Source: Peribacillus sp. Bi96
Lineage (GTDB): Bacteria > Bacillota > Bacilli > Bacillales > DSM-1321
Reading direction: 5' to 3'
NCBI RefSeq assembly: GCF_918698115.1
Contig: NZ_CAKKLV010000002.1
Span: 62,001 to 126,000, forward strand
DNA length: 64,000 nucleotides
The number at the start of each line of letters is the position of its first letter. Within the stretch, counting starts at the first letter, position 1. Of the stretch, positions 38,736-48,205 are shown piece after piece. The notes below the pieces were generated by a model. It was not told the origin of the DNA and made no database searches. It worked only from the letters and a program-made list of their open reading frames with translations. The translations under genes were made by a program, and so were the position numbers.

Positions 38736-39608
38736 ATGCAAAAAATTCAGGCCGGTATGGCTGTAGAGCTAGAAGTAGAGCGTAAGGCGGATTTCGGTTG
38801 GTTTTTAACTGATGGTTCAGAAGATGTCTTACTTCATCATAATGAAATGAATGAAGGAACCGAGCTTGAGATTGGCGATGAAGTTACGGTATTCATCTAC
38901 CATGATAAACAAGCCAGGCTAACAGCGACAATGAAAATTCCAGAAATTCAAATTGGTCAATATGGATGGGCAGAAGTTGTCAATGTGAAAAAGAAACTTG
39001 GGGTTTTTGTGAACATTGGCCTTTCCAAAGATATCCTTGTATCGTTGGATGACCTTCCGAATATTGATCGTTTATGGCCTGAGGTTGGCGATCGTCTATA
39101 TGTATCTCTTAAGACAGATCGTAATGACCGCTTGTTTGGTAAACTTGCAACGGAAGATGTAATCCAGGAGATTGCTGTACAAGCTCCATTAAAGGGTATT
39201 CGTAACACAACAGTGAAAGGAAATGTCTATCGTTTGCTAATGGTTGGATCTTTCTTTGTTTCACAAGAAGGATATCGCTGTTTCATTCACGAAAGTGAGC
39301 GCAAGGAGGAGCCGCGTCTTGGTGAATTAGTTGAAGGACGCGTCATTGATAGTAAAGAAGATGGAACGCTTAATGTTTCTTTATTTCCCTTTAAGCAAGA
39401 TTTAATGGGCGAAGATGCCGAGGTTATTTTCACTTATTTAATGAATCGCGGCGGTGCGATGCCTTATGGCGATAAAACGCCACCTGATGATATCCAGTTT
39501 CACTTCGGTTTAAGTAAGGGAGCATTCAAACGTGCTCTTGGTAAATTGATGAAGGAAGACAAAATTTATCAGGAAGATGGTTGGACCTATTCTTCAGATC
39601 GTAAATAA
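38736..39608 (+). CDS. cvfB: CvfB-type S1 RNA-binding protein
   Basis: A 290-residue protein with tandem S1-like OB domains (near residues 1-65, 70-135 and 148-215) and a C-terminal winged helix (FGLSKGAFKRALGKLMKEDK). This layout is that of CvfB/YitL, an RNA-binding regulator of virulence and exoprotein genes in Staphylococcus. ACAGGAGG precedes the ATG. Its terminator has been split by an IS3-family element 16 bases after the stop codon. Confidence 0.85.
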   Translation: MQKIQAGMAVELEVERKADFGWFLTDGSEDVLLHHNEMNEGTELEIGDEVTVFIYHDKQARLTATMKIPEIQIGQYGWAEVVNVKKKLGVFVNIGLSKDILVSLDDLPNIDRLWPEVGDRLYVSLKTDRNDRLFGKLATEDVIQEIAVQAPLKGIRNTTVKGNVYRLLMVGSFFVSQEGYRCFIHESERKEEPRLGELVEGRVIDSKEDGTLNVSLFPFKQDLMGEDAEVIFTYLMNRGGAMPYGDKTPPDDIQFHFGLSKGAFKRALGKLMKEDKIYQEDGWTYSSDRK

Positions 39609-39609
39609 A

Positions 39610-39624
39610 AAAAGCAGCGGGAAT
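39610..39624 (+). terminator. left half of cvfB terminator, split by insertion
   Basis: AAAGCAGCGGGAAT here pairs with TCCTCCGCTGCGTTTTTT at 41099-41117 on the far side of the IS. Joined, they form a GCAGCGG / CCGCTGC stem with T-run; the insertion lies in the loop. Confidence 0.75.
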
Positions 39625-39732
39625 TGAACTATATCCCGGATAACGGACACACATAAAAAAGTGTCCCTTATCCGGGGTTTTTTTATGTTTCAATAGGTGT
39701 AAGAGTATGGACGGAGGGTTTCTAAGAGTTAG

Positions 39733-40149
39733 AATATATATACTGAATTTCAAATAAAAGAACTTGAAAAGAATCCAAATATCATTAGTGCTTCCGAGCG
39801 TTCGATTTCCTATATTCCTGAATTTAAAACAAAAGCAGTTAAGGCATATAAAAAGGCGAAATCACCCTCTCAAATTTTTATAGAACATGGATTTAATCTC
39901 GAAATAATGGGGAAGGAACAACCTAAGCGTTGTTTACAGCGCTGGCGTGATCCCTTCGAAAGGTTTGGTGTGGATGGCGTCCTTACGGAACGCCGTGGAA
40001 AAGGAAGTACAGGACGCCCTTCTTCCAAGCCACAATCTGTAGAGGATCAACTTAGGAAGGCCGAATCGAGAATCAAATTTCTTGAAGCAGAAAATGACTT
40101 CCTAAAAAAGCTGGAGGAGTTAGAAAGGCGGGCGTTGAAAAAGAAATAA
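39733..40149 (+). pseudogene. IS3 orfA, HTH protein, start lost
   Basis: Open for 139 codons after a TAG but without a start codon at the proper place: IYTEFQIKELEKNPN, FKTKAVKAYKKAKSPSQIFI, then RWRDPFERFGVDGVLTERRG and a C-terminal leucine-zipper-like KFLEAENDFLKKLEELERRA. Related orfA proteins begin a few residues earlier. An internal ATG at 39907 would omit the HTH. Confidence 0.75.
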
Positions 40150-41056
40150 TTCTATCTGCAGCTGAGAAGTTCTATCTGATTGAAAGAACGATCAGGACAT
40201 ACCAGTTAAAGAAGGCTGTTTCCTATCTATGCAAATTGGCTGGTGTAAGTCGAAGTGGCTACTACGATTGGTTAAAGGCAGCTCCAACCCGTGAGCTACG
40301 AGAGGACCAAGATGATTTGGACATAGAATTAATTAAAAATATATTCCTCAGTAAAAAGGAAAAAGTAGGCGCCCTTCAAATCAAAATGGTTATGGAAAAT
40401 GATTATTCGGCCGTCATGAATCATAAGAAAATCAGACGGTTGATGGCAAAATATAATCTCTTCGCAAAAATCAGAAGTGCTAATCCGTATCGAAAGATGG
40501 CTAAGGCAACCAAGGAGTACCTTACTTGTCCTAACCTTCTTAATCGTGAATTCAAACAGAAGGAGCCAGGGGAATTCTGCTTACTGACATTACCTACCTT
40601 TATTATGGAAAGGGTCAAAAAGCATATTTGTCCTGCGTAAAAGATGTGGCTACAAAAGAAATCGTTACGTATCATTTATCAACGTCATTAGATATGAATA
40701 TCGTTTATGAAACTTTAAACAAGCTACGGCAGGCAGTGGAACACGAGTTCCATCCGAGTGCAATCCTGCATTCTGACCAAGGATTCCACTACACCCATCC
40801 GTTATTTCAAAACAAAGTGAAGGAACTTGGGTTAGCCCAATCCATGTCCCGTAACGGAAACTGTTGGGATAATGCGCCGATGGAAAGTTTTTTTGGCCAC
40901 TTTAAAGATCTAGCAGAATATAAAACATGTACGAATTTAACGGATGTGAAGGAAGAAGTTGATCGTGTTATAGAAGAATACAATGAGTGTCGTTATCAAT
41001 GGGGACTAAAGAAAATGGCCCCGGTACAATACCGAGACCACCTATTAGCCGCTTAG
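40134..41056 (+). pseudogene. IS3 orfB, DDE transposase, frameshifted
   Basis: First frame: KLAGVSRSGYYDWLKAAPTR (HTH_21-like) to GEFCLL; a frameshift near 40577, then TDITYLYYGKGQKAYLSC in the next frame. DDE residues are visible as TDI, LHSDQGFHYTH and NAPMESFFGHFK. The frameshift falls just before the first catalytic Asp, so the enzyme cannot be made normally. Confidence 0.82.
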
Positions 41057-41133
41057 GCACTTTTTTTATACTGTCCGAATAATGGGGCATAGTTCAAATT
41101 CCTCCGCTGCGTTTTTTCATGTGAATCTCATTA

Positions 41134-41703
41134 TTAAAAAAACTTCTTTTTACCTTTTTCTTCTTTTAATATTTCCACTGCCTCTCTGAATCTCATGGAA
41201 TGGACAATCTCCCTCTCACGCAAAAATCTGAGTGAATCATTGATATCCGGATCATCCGAGATGTCAATCAGCCACTGATAGGTTGCTCTTGCCTTCTCTT
41301 CAGCGGCAATATCTTCATATAAATCAGCAATCGGGTCGCCTTTAGCTTGAATATACGTGGCAGTCCACGGATTTCCTGCCGCGTTCTGATAAAAAAGAGC
41401 ACTATCATGATTGACATAATGTTCCCCTAGGCCGGCTGCTGTCATCTGCTGGGGGGTAGCGTCCTTTGTAAGTTTATAAATCATCGTGGCGATCATTTCT
41501 AGATGGGCGAATTCTTCCGTTCCGATATCCGTTAACAGGCCAATTACTTTATCGGGAATTGTATAACGCTGATTTAAGTAACGGAGTGCTGCAGCCAACT
41601 CACCATCTGCACCTCCATATTGCTCTATCAAATATTTAGCTAATCTAGGATTACAGTCCCTGACTTTAACCGGATATTGCAGCTTTTTTTCATAAACCCA
41701 CAT
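41134..41703 (-). CDS. cotJC: spore coat protein CotJC, Mn-catalase-like
   Basis: A 189-residue di-manganese catalase-like coat protein. Metal ligands are expected in EEFAHLEMIATMIY (E..H) and REREIVHSMRFREA (E..H). It begins MWVYEKKLQYPVKVRDCNPR as usual. Last gene of cotJABC, transcribed in the mother cell; the product sits in the inner spore coat. Its gene lies just downstream of the IS3 element's right end, about 40 bases away, with the split terminator between. Confidence 0.93.
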   Translation of the reverse strand: MWVYEKKLQYPVKVRDCNPRLAKYLIEQYGGADGELAAALRYLNQRYTIPDKVIGLLTDIGTEEFAHLEMIATMIYKLTKDATPQQMTAAGLGEHYVNHDSALFYQNAAGNPWTATYIQAKGDPIADLYEDIAAEEKARATYQWLIDISDDPDINDSLRFLREREIVHSMRFREAVEILKEEKGKKKFF

Positions 41704-41715
41704 AGATATCTCTCC

Positions 41716-41982
41716 TTATACCTGCCATGGCCATGGGCCTTGGCTCCATTCCCATTTATTTTCACCGCCTGAACTGTTTCCGAAGCCCAATAATGGACCA
41801 TATTTAGGCTCAAAAACCGATTTCAATTGTTTTGAGTATTCATGAAATTGGTTGAATTGCTGCAATGCCTGCTGGTCGTTAGGATGTGTATCCAGATAAT
41901 GAGTCAACTCGACCAGTACAAAATCCGCAGCTTGGATTTGCTCAAGCAACTGATAATATTCATCATCCAGTTTATTTTTCAT
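41716..41982 (-). CDS. cotJB: spore coat protein CotJB
   Basis: An 88-residue acidic coat protein: [20 protein letters not shown] then [15 protein letters not shown] and the C-terminal KYGPLLGFG and [12 protein letters not shown]. The ATG follows the cotJA stop immediately, indicating coupling, and 12 bases separate it from cotJC. Confidence 0.93.
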   Translation of the reverse strand: MKNKLDDEYYQLLEQIQAADFVLVELTHYLDTHPNDQQALQQFNQFHEYSKQLKSVFEPKYGPLLGFGNSSGGENKWEWSQGPWPWQV

Positions 41983-42216
41983 TTATGTCTCCCTTTCCCG
42001 ATACGGATTATCATAAAAATCGTAAAAGAATTTCCAAAGTGTGCCATACTTCAGAGCTTCTTCTGGTGTGAATTGTTCCAGATTAGGCGGTTGAAAATTA
42101 ATATACAAATTGGGAGGTGTTCTAAAGTATTTTCTCCCAATAGGAGTGCATGGATCAAATTTGCTATGGAAAGGTTTATATGACTTGACTAAAGTAAAAG
42201 TCTTTTCGCGTGTCAA
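41983..42216 (-). CDS. cotJA: spore coat associated protein CotJA
   Basis: A 77-residue protein with the CotJA pattern: SKFDPCTPIGRKYFRTPPNL and FTPEEALKYGTLWKFFYDFY. TTG start with AAAGGAGGT upstream. First gene of the operon; needed for deposition of CotJC in the coat. Confidence 0.92.
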   Translation of the reverse strand: MTREKTFTLVKSYKPFHSKFDPCTPIGRKYFRTPPNLYINFQPPNLEQFTPEEALKYGTLWKFFYDFYDNPYRERET

Positions 42217-42250
42217 AAAATATACCTCCTTTATAAAGATATAGCCTTTA

Positions 42251-42279
42251 ATAATTATGCAAGAGTAACATTTTATATG
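42251..42279 (-). promoter_or_regulatory. possible SigE promoter of cotJABC
   Basis: On the minus strand TCATATAA (42279-42272) and CATAATTAT (42259-42251) resemble SigE -35 and -10 elements, 35 bases upstream of cotJA. cotJ operons are SigE-dependent; the match is moderate. Confidence 0.4.
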
Positions 42280-42472
42280 ACTCCAAGTGATTGAAAAGGA
42301 AGGGTCTGGTAGATTATTAATTATCAGAATATTAAGACTAATCGTTATAGTCTCGTTATCTTACTGAGATGTTTGTCATCTATTCTTTATCTGTTTGTTC
42401 TTTGTATAGAAAAAAACTATGGTAAGATTGGTCTCGTAGCTTATAAAGTAGCTCACAAGGAGGTAACAACAT

Positions 42473-43306
42473 ATGAAAAAATCAATCTTATCGTTAGCGG
42501 CAGCGGCTGCTATATCCGGTGCATTCACAATTCCGGTACAAGCAGAAGATGTCAAAGTGAAAGATGGAGACACATTATGGGGGATATCTCAAACGTATAA
42601 AGTATCAATAGAAGATATTAAGTCTTGGAACGATTTGTCTTCAGACACGATTTATGCAGGGGAAAACATACATATTTCTCAAGAAGAGCACTATAAAGTC
42701 AAGTCTGGGGATACCTTATCGGAAATTGCAGACAAATATGATGTAGCAGTAAAGGATATTAAATCTTGGAACGGTTTAAGTTCAGATACAATCCATCCAA
42801 AACAGGAACTTGTCATTAAACCGGCGGCTAACAAAGTCGAAGCAGCGAGTGTAGGGCCTGAGCAGAAATCAGAGCAAGCTGCACCAGTTGAAAAAGCAGA
42901 ACCAGTTAAAAAAGCAGAACCAGTTGAACAAGCCAAACCAACTGAACAAGCCAAACCGGTTGAACAATCAGAAAAAACAGACACAAATAATGAATCCAAG
43001 GATCAAGCAGGTGTAGAAAAAGAGCTAACGGTTAGAGCAACTGCTTATACGGCTAGCTGCCAAGGATGTAGCGGCACGACAGCTACAGGAGTTGACTTGA
43101 AAGCTAACCCGAATGCAAAAGTAATTTCCGTAGATCCATCAGTCATTCCACTTGGATCAAAAGTCTATGTCGAAGGTTACGGCTACGCGACAGCTGCTGA
43201 TACAGGCAGTGCCATCAAAGGAAATAGAGTGGACATCTTTATCCCTAATGAACAAGATGCTAATAATTGGGGCGTTAAAAACGTTAAAGTGCAAATCCTG
43301 AATTAA
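42473..43306 (+). CDS. LysM and 3D domain cell-wall protein, YocH-like
   Basis: A 277-residue secreted protein. Signal peptide ends near PVQAED; LysM 1 is at about residues 27-70 (VKDGDTLWGISQTYKVSIED), LysM 2 at 73-118 (VKSGDTLSEIADKYDVAVKD), then a repetitive linker of AEPVKKAEPVEQAKP-type repeats, and a C-terminal 3D domain (RATAYTASCQGCSGTTATG ... DPSVIPLGSKVYVEG ... AADTGSAIKGNRVDIF) with its three conserved Asp. Such proteins are peptidoglycan hydrolases or stationary-phase muralytic factors. Strong ribosome binding site CAAGGAGG. Terminator at 43349. Confidence 0.88.
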   Translation: MKKSILSLAAAAAISGAFTIPVQAEDVKVKDGDTLWGISQTYKVSIEDIKSWNDLSSDTIYAGENIHISQEEHYKVKSGDTLSEIADKYDVAVKDIKSWNGLSSDTIHPKQELVIKPAANKVEAASVGPEQKSEQAAPVEKAEPVKKAEPVEQAKPTEQAKPVEQSEKTDTNNESKDQAGVEKELTVRATAYTASCQGCSGTTATGVDLKANPNAKVISVDPSVIPLGSKVYVEGYGYATAADTGSAIKGNRVDIFIPNEQDANNWGVKNVKVQILN

Positions 43307-43348
43307 ATTAACCATGCCATACATGTTTATATATTGAAAAGAGTAGAC

Positions 43349-43386
43349 AAAAAGGTTTCGGAATGGACTCATTCCGAAACCTTTTT
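43349..43386 (+). terminator. terminator of LysM-3D gene
   Basis: AAAAAGGTTTCGGAAT / ATTCCGAAACCTTTTT, 16-bp perfect stem. Confidence 0.92.
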
Positions 43387-43446
43387 GATTTTTTATTGGA
43401 TGGGAAGCAGTGATAGAGAATAGTGAATGGATACGTAAAAATAAAA

Positions 43447-43566
43447 TTGATTGGAACGGGAGTACGATACTCCGGACCGCACACGAAAAGCGAGTGCCTG
43501 CAACGGAAATCAACGGTCATATATTAAAAATTTAAAAAACTGTAGACACAGAGAATGAGTCTACTC
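43447..43566. repeat. IS1182-derived terminal repeat, degraded
   Basis: TTGATTGGAACGGGAGTACG, then CGGACCGCACACGAAAAGCG and GAAATCAACGGTC, then the eroded hairpin CTGTAGACACAG / GAGTCTAC. Shorter than the copies at 18518 and 57300, with an internal deletion. Confidence 0.7.
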
Positions 43567-43666
43567 TTTTTGTGCTTTTGGTTCATGGAAAAAGCAGGTA
43601 CAATGAAAGTAATAAATCTTTATCTTTATATGTCCTTGCAAGGTAAATAGGAGGAGTAGTAAATTG

Positions 43667-45787
43667 ATGGAAAAAGCACGTGAATATTTACAAAAATATT
43701 TTGGTTATGAATCATTTCGAAAAGGTCAGGAACAAATTATCGAACAGGTGTTAGGAGGAATAAATACAGCAGGAATCATGCCTACTGGCGGAGGTAAATC
43801 AATTTGTTATCAGATTCCAGCGCTTCTATTACCTGGTGTAACACTCGTGATATCCCCACTTATTTCCTTGATGAAGGACCAAGTTGATGCCCTCGAACAA
43901 AACGGGATTGATGCCACATTTCTTAATAGCTCCATTTCAGGGTTAGAATCTTCCAATAGAATGAATGATATCAAACAAGGAAGGTATAAGTTGGTTTATG
44001 TGGCACCGGAACGGTTGGAAAATCCTTCATTTCAACAAGATTTAAATAACGTGGAAATTTCATTGGTGGCCATTGATGAAGCGCACTGTATATCTCAATG
44101 GGGTCATGATTTTAGACCAAGCTATTTAAAAATCAAAACTTTGTTGAAAAATATGCCATCTGCTCCGACTGTTCTCGCATTAACGGCAACAGCCACTCCA
44201 AATGTGACAGATGATATATGTCATTCGCTTGGAATATCAGGGCAACATACCATATCAACGGGGTTTTCCAGAGATAATTTGTTTTTTTCAGTCGTTAAGG
44301 AAGAAAATCGCGGACGGTTTTTAATGCGCTATATAGAGAAAAACAAAAATGAGTCGGGTATCATATATGCAGCCACGAGGAAAGAAGTCGATTCATTGTA
44401 TGACAAGCTTAATAAAGCCGGTTTTCTGACAGGTCGATACCATGCTGGCATGAATGAACAAGACCGTTCGGAACAGCAAGACCAATTCATTCGTGATGAC
44501 GTTCCCTTGATGGTTGCGACATCAGCCTTTGGGATGGGAATCGATAAGTCGAATGTTAGATTCGTCATCCATTACCAAACTCCAAAGAATATGGAGAGTT
44601 ACTATCAGGAAGCGGGACGTGCTGGGCGGGATGGTTTGGATAGTGAATGTATTTTATTGTACTCTCCCCAGGATATACAGATCCAGCGTTTTTTGATTGA
44701 ACAATCAAATCCATCTCAGGAGAGGCAATCCCAGGAATTGATGAAGTTAAATAGAATGAAGGATTATTGTTTTACTGAAGGGTGTTTGCAAGCTTTCATT
44801 CTGCAATACTTTGGTGAAGAAAACCCTGAAGATTGCGGTCATTGTGAAAATTGTACAGATAAACGTGACTCTGTTGAAGTAACGACACAGGCACAGATGG
44901 TCCTTTCATGCATGTTGCGAATGGGCGAGCGATTCGGAAAAACGATGATCTCTCAAGTGCTTACTGGTTCACGCAATAAGAAAATTGAAGAGTTCGGTTT
45001 TCAGAAGCTTTCGACCTATGGAATCATCAAAAATCAATCGGCTAAGGATGTAGCTGATTTCATTGATTTCCTGACAGCTAAACAGTATATCGAAATGACA
45101 GGCGGGCAATTTCCAGTTCTTAAAGTAACCAATGCTGGCAGGGAAGTGCTTTTAGGACAAAAAAAAGTCCTCCGTAAAGAAATAAAACAAGTAAGCAGCA
45201 TCAGTATTGATCATGGATTGTTTGAAGAATTGAGGCAGTTAAGAAAAGAAATGGCTGCCAAGGAAAATGTACCGCCGTTCATTATTTTTTCCGATGCATC
45301 TTTGAAAGACATGGCCGCCAGATTGCCGAGGACGGAACAGGAATTCCTTGACGTCAAAGGGGTTGGCACCCAGAAATTCGAACGCTTCGGTGCCGTGTTC
45401 TTAGAAGCGATTTCAAAATATGTACAGGCACATCCTGAATTAGAAATGAATACAATGGTTACAAAGGAAACGCTAAAACGAAGTACTAAACCATCTCATT
45501 TAGAAAGCTACCGCTTATATCAGGAAGGGAAATCGATCAAAGAAATTGGGATATTAAGAGGACTGTCTTCCATCTCGATTGAAAATCATTTATTGAAGTG
45601 TGCAGAAGAACACTTAGAGATCAAATGGGAAGAGATTTACTCGAAAGAAGAGTATCAGCTTGTATTGGAGACTGCCAAACAATTGGATTCTGAAAAACTT
45701 AAACCACTAAAAGAAGCTTTACCTGAGCATTTTTCATACTTTATGATTAAAGCGATCATGATGAAAGCAGGATTAGAACAGGAATAG
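43667..45787 (+). CDS. recQ: ATP-dependent DNA helicase RecQ
   Basis: A 706-residue 3'-5' DNA helicase. Motif I is GIMPTGGGKSICYQ, motif II IDEAHCISQWGHDFRP, motif VI QEAGRAGRDG; the zinc cysteines of the RQC domain are in CFTEGC...CGHCENC; a winged helix follows (about 405-500), then HRDC (about 515-595) and a C-terminal HTH_40-like domain. GGAGGAG lies upstream of TTG 43664/ATG 43667; the ATG was taken. Acts in recombination and fork repair. Monocistronic. Confidence 0.94.
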   Translation: MEKAREYLQKYFGYESFRKGQEQIIEQVLGGINTAGIMPTGGGKSICYQIPALLLPGVTLVISPLISLMKDQVDALEQNGIDATFLNSSISGLESSNRMNDIKQGRYKLVYVAPERLENPSFQQDLNNVEISLVAIDEAHCISQWGHDFRPSYLKIKTLLKNMPSAPTVLALTATATPNVTDDICHSLGISGQHTISTGFSRDNLFFSVVKEENRGRFLMRYIEKNKNESGIIYAATRKEVDSLYDKLNKAGFLTGRYHAGMNEQDRSEQQDQFIRDDVPLMVATSAFGMGIDKSNVRFVIHYQTPKNMESYYQEAGRAGRDGLDSECILLYSPQDIQIQRFLIEQSNPSQERQSQELMKLNRMKDYCFTEGCLQAFILQYFGEENPEDCGHCENCTDKRDSVEVTTQAQMVLSCMLRMGERFGKTMISQVLTGSRNKKIEEFGFQKLSTYGIIKNQSAKDVADFIDFLTAKQYIEMTGGQFPVLKVTNAGREVLLGQKKVLRKEIKQVSSISIDHGLFEELRQLRKEMAAKENVPPFIIFSDASLKDMAARLPRTEQEFLDVKGVGTQKFERFGAVFLEAISKYVQAHPELEMNTMVTKETLKRSTKPSHLESYRLYQEGKSIKEIGILRGLSSISIENHLLKCAEEHLEIKWEEIYSKEEYQLVLETAKQLDSEKLKPLKEALPEHFSYFMIKAIMMKAGLEQE

Positions 45788-45917
45788 GTTATATGGTAAT
45801 GTAATTTTTTTCATGGAATAAATAAGAATTTGATTTAATGCGTATACTAGGAATGATCAAAGGGTGAAATAACGTGCCTTTAATCAGAGTATTTATATAA
45901 AAAAGAGGAGGTTGCTC

Positions 45918-46124
45918 ATGTATTTTGGAAAAAAGAATTCAGAGGAACCAGAAATCATTATGGAAGATACGATTGTATATGCGTGCGGATCGGATGATTG
46001 TAATGGATGGATGAGAAAAGATTTTGCTTCTGAAAACTATGATTGCCCAATGTGTGGTAGCCAATTAGTTGAAGAAGTCAGGGAACTTCCGAAAATTGAA
46101 AATGAATATAATGCGTTTAAATAA
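45918..46124 (+). CDS. YdjO-family cold-inducible zinc-ribbon protein
   Basis: A 68-residue protein with two CxxxxC/CxxC pairs: ACGSDDCNGWMRKDF and CPMCGS, the layout of YdjO-type cold-inducible proteins. GAGGAGG precedes ATG 45918. A terminator follows at once. A paralogue is encoded at 47002. Confidence 0.82.
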   Translation: MYFGKKNSEEPEIIMEDTIVYACGSDDCNGWMRKDFASENYDCPMCGSQLVEEVRELPKIENEYNAFK

Positions 46125-46156
46125 AAGAGGTGAATATTGCCTCTTTATTTTTTATT
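46124..46156 (+). terminator. terminator of first ydjO-like gene
   Basis: AAAGAGG / CCTCTTT with loop TGAATATTG, then ATTTTTTATTTT. Confidence 0.75.
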
Positions 46157-47001
46157 TTCACGACAAAAAATAATGACGAAGTGTTACCTTTTCGTTATAG
46201 ACTTTACATATAAATATAAATATGCTATTATAAAGTTTCAGTGTTATTAAAAGAAAACACTAGAGGGTAATTGAAAGTAACATTTTTATTAATAAAATAA
46301 TTTTCCATCATCAATATGATGGAGTAGAATCAAGTTAAACACATCTAGAAAAAAGAAATACATGTAATCACCAAGTATTTTCCTCGATCCATTTTTGTTC
46401 TTCATTAACTTACTTCTATGTACCATTTATCTTTTGGAATTTAATTTTCCCAATTGGAATTACGGACGGTTTAATTAATAAACATGTACTTATAAGCTTT
46501 TATCTGATTCTCGCAGGCACGGTCTAGGAACCGTATGGATGGGAGAGAGGCAGGGCTTTCATTGTTTTAGGTTTTGGCATTAAAATTACTCTCATGCTTG
46601 ATTCGCTTTGAAAAATCAATCGAACGAGCAGGAAGAACCATATGAAATGGATTCTCAACTGACGCAGTCTCGATTACCAATTTCGGTAAGTCAGAGACTG
46701 TGTTTCATGATTTAAAAGGATTAAGAAAGCATGGATTTATGGAATCTTTTCTTCTTTGAAGCATTTACTCAAATAAAAAAAGCATATATATGATATAATG
46801 GTATTTGGATATTAAAAATCCATGGTTTTAATCTCTAGTTCTTGGCACTTGGAAATTTGAGTGTGGGGAATATAAACAAATCTTAGATAAGCCAATGGAT
46901 GCAATTTTTTTATATTAATCGCCATCTATTCTTCTTTTATTTTTATGGCTTGGGATCTGTTATGCAGGACGGAGTTAATTCAATTCTAAGGAGTGAGATA
47001 C
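46157..47001. other. 840-base gene-poor interval between ydjO-like genes
   Basis: No recognisable gene. An imperfect hairpin ACGCAGTCTC / GAGACTGTGT lies near 46664-46706. A scrap near 46710 (frame KHGFMESFL) is unassigned. Confidence 0.4.
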
Positions 47002-47196
47002 ATGTATAGAAGAAATAATACGGAAGAAATCATTCCTGAAGAAACTAAGGTGTGGGAATGTACATCAGAAGATTGCAAAGGTTGGATTCGCGATAACTTT
47101 ACAAGTAATGATGAACACGTTTGTCCGCTATGTAGCAGCGAGATGAAACCCGGCACTAGAATGCTTCAAGCCATCAACAATCCGAGAAACTATTAA
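47002..47196 (+). CDS. YdjO-family zinc-ribbon protein, second copy
   Basis: A 64-residue paralogue of the protein at 45918: WECTSEDCKGWIRDNF and CPLCSSEMKPG conserve all four cysteines. CTAAGGAG precedes ATG 47002. A perfect terminator follows. The shared C.S.DC.GW.R..F core marks them as one small family; a cold-shock role is inferred from the family name only. Confidence 0.82.
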   Translation: MYRRNNTEEIIPEETKVWECTSEDCKGWIRDNFTSNDEHVCPLCSSEMKPGTRMLQAINNPRNY

Positions 47197-47204
47197 GTCT
47201 TTAT

Positions 47205-47240
47205 AAAAAAAGCTGAAGGGATTCCCCTTCAGCTTTTTTT
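47205..47240 (+). terminator. terminator of second ydjO-like gene
   Basis: AAAAAAAGCTGAAGGG / CCCTTCAGCTTTTTTT, works in both directions and may also end the convergent yitT-like gene. Confidence 0.9.
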
Positions 47241-47290
47241 ATCTTTTTGTCAATTGGATGAAACAAAAAGCAGGAAAACCAGTTAAAAGA

Positions 47291-48205
47291 TCAGTGAATA
47301 TCCTTTTTCTTGAACCTGCCCCCTCGCACTTCGGCGATATCCCCTACGGCAAGAAAAGCAGAAGGATCGAAGCTTTTAACTATATCTTTAAGTTTGGCTT
47401 CCTCGAGCCTGTTAATTACACAGAAGATGACTTTTTTGTCATCACCAGAATAAGCTCCTTCGCCAGCCAAAAAGGTAACGCCCCGTCCAAGGCGATTCAT
47501 TATAGCGTCGCCGATATCATCGAATTCATCACTGATAATCCACACAAATTTTGATTCATCCAAACCGGCAATGACGATATCCATCGTTTTATAAGCTACG
47601 AAATAAGCTATAATCGAATACATGGCACGATCCCAAGAGAAAACGAAACCAGCACTGCCAAGGATGAATAAATTAAAGAACATGACAATCTCTCCAACTG
47701 AAAAAGGAATCTTTTTGCTGGCGAGAATTGCTAGTATTTCTGTACCATCCAATGATCCGCCATATCGAATGACCATTCCGACACCAATGCCAAGAATCAT
47801 TCCGCCAAATGCGGACGCCAGGAGGATATCTTGAGTGAAAGCTGGTACGTGATGAAGCAATGTAGTTGTGATGGAAAGGACCAAGATTCCATACAGAGTA
47901 GATAATGCGAAGGTTTTTCCAATTTGTTTATAACCGACAAAAAAGAAAGGAAGATTCAAAATGAAAAGGAAGATACCGAGTTTCCAACCAGTAATGTAAG
48001 ATAACATAATCGATATACCTGTTATGCCTCCGTCGATAACGTTATTCGGCACTAAAAAAATCTCGAGGCCGACAGCCATCAAAACCGCACCAATTGTAAT
48101 TAAAAGACCTCTCTGTAAAATTTGTCTTAGCGTTAATTTTTTGTGCTGGGTCTTTTTGTGCACAATTTCAGCTGTGCTTGCACCTGCCAGGTCTGACATT
48201 ATCAT
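47291..48205 (-). CDS. YitT-family membrane protein (DUF161/DUF2179)
   Basis: A 304-residue protein with five to six membrane helices (about residues 35-205) and a C-terminal soluble DUF2179 domain with GRGVTFLAGEGAYSG and DPSAFLAVGDIAEVRG. NNVIDGGITGISIMLSYITG and GGSLDGTEILA are family hallmarks. Role unknown; members are abundant in Bacillus. Start set at ATG 48205, eight bases after GGAG; the frame extends three codons further. Confidence 0.85.
   Translation of the reverse strand: MIMSDLAGASTAEIVHKKTQHKKLTLRQILQRGLLITIGAVLMAVGLEIFLVPNNVIDGGITGISIMLSYITGWKLGIFLFILNLPFFFVGYKQIGKTFALSTLYGILVLSITTTLLHHVPAFTQDILLASAFGGMILGIGVGMVIRYGGSLDGTEILAILASKKIPFSVGEIVMFFNLFILGSAGFVFSWDRAMYSIIAYFVAYKTMDIVIAGLDESKFVWIISDEFDDIGDAIMNRLGRGVTFLAGEGAYSGDDKKVIFCVINRLEEAKLKDIVKSFDPSAFLAVGDIAEVRGGRFKKKDIH

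Larger units (their letters stand above)
39625..41096 (+). mobile_element. IS3-family insertion sequence, inactive (IS150-like)
   Basis: 1472 bp. Left end TGAACTATATCCCGGATAAC and right end (reverse complement) TGAACTATGCCCCATTATTC are inverted repeats, continuing to CGGACA. Flanked by AAT on both sides (39622-39624, 41097-41099), a 3-bp target duplication. Contains overlapping orfA and orfB in the usual minus-one arrangement, orfB frameshifted. A hairpin with T-run lies inside the left end (39633-39683). Confidence 0.88.

Noticed and set aside
43667..45787. RecQ with HelD as parts of a defence system
   Set aside because: Both are standard housekeeping Bacillus genes, 10 kb apart, each with its own terminator region.
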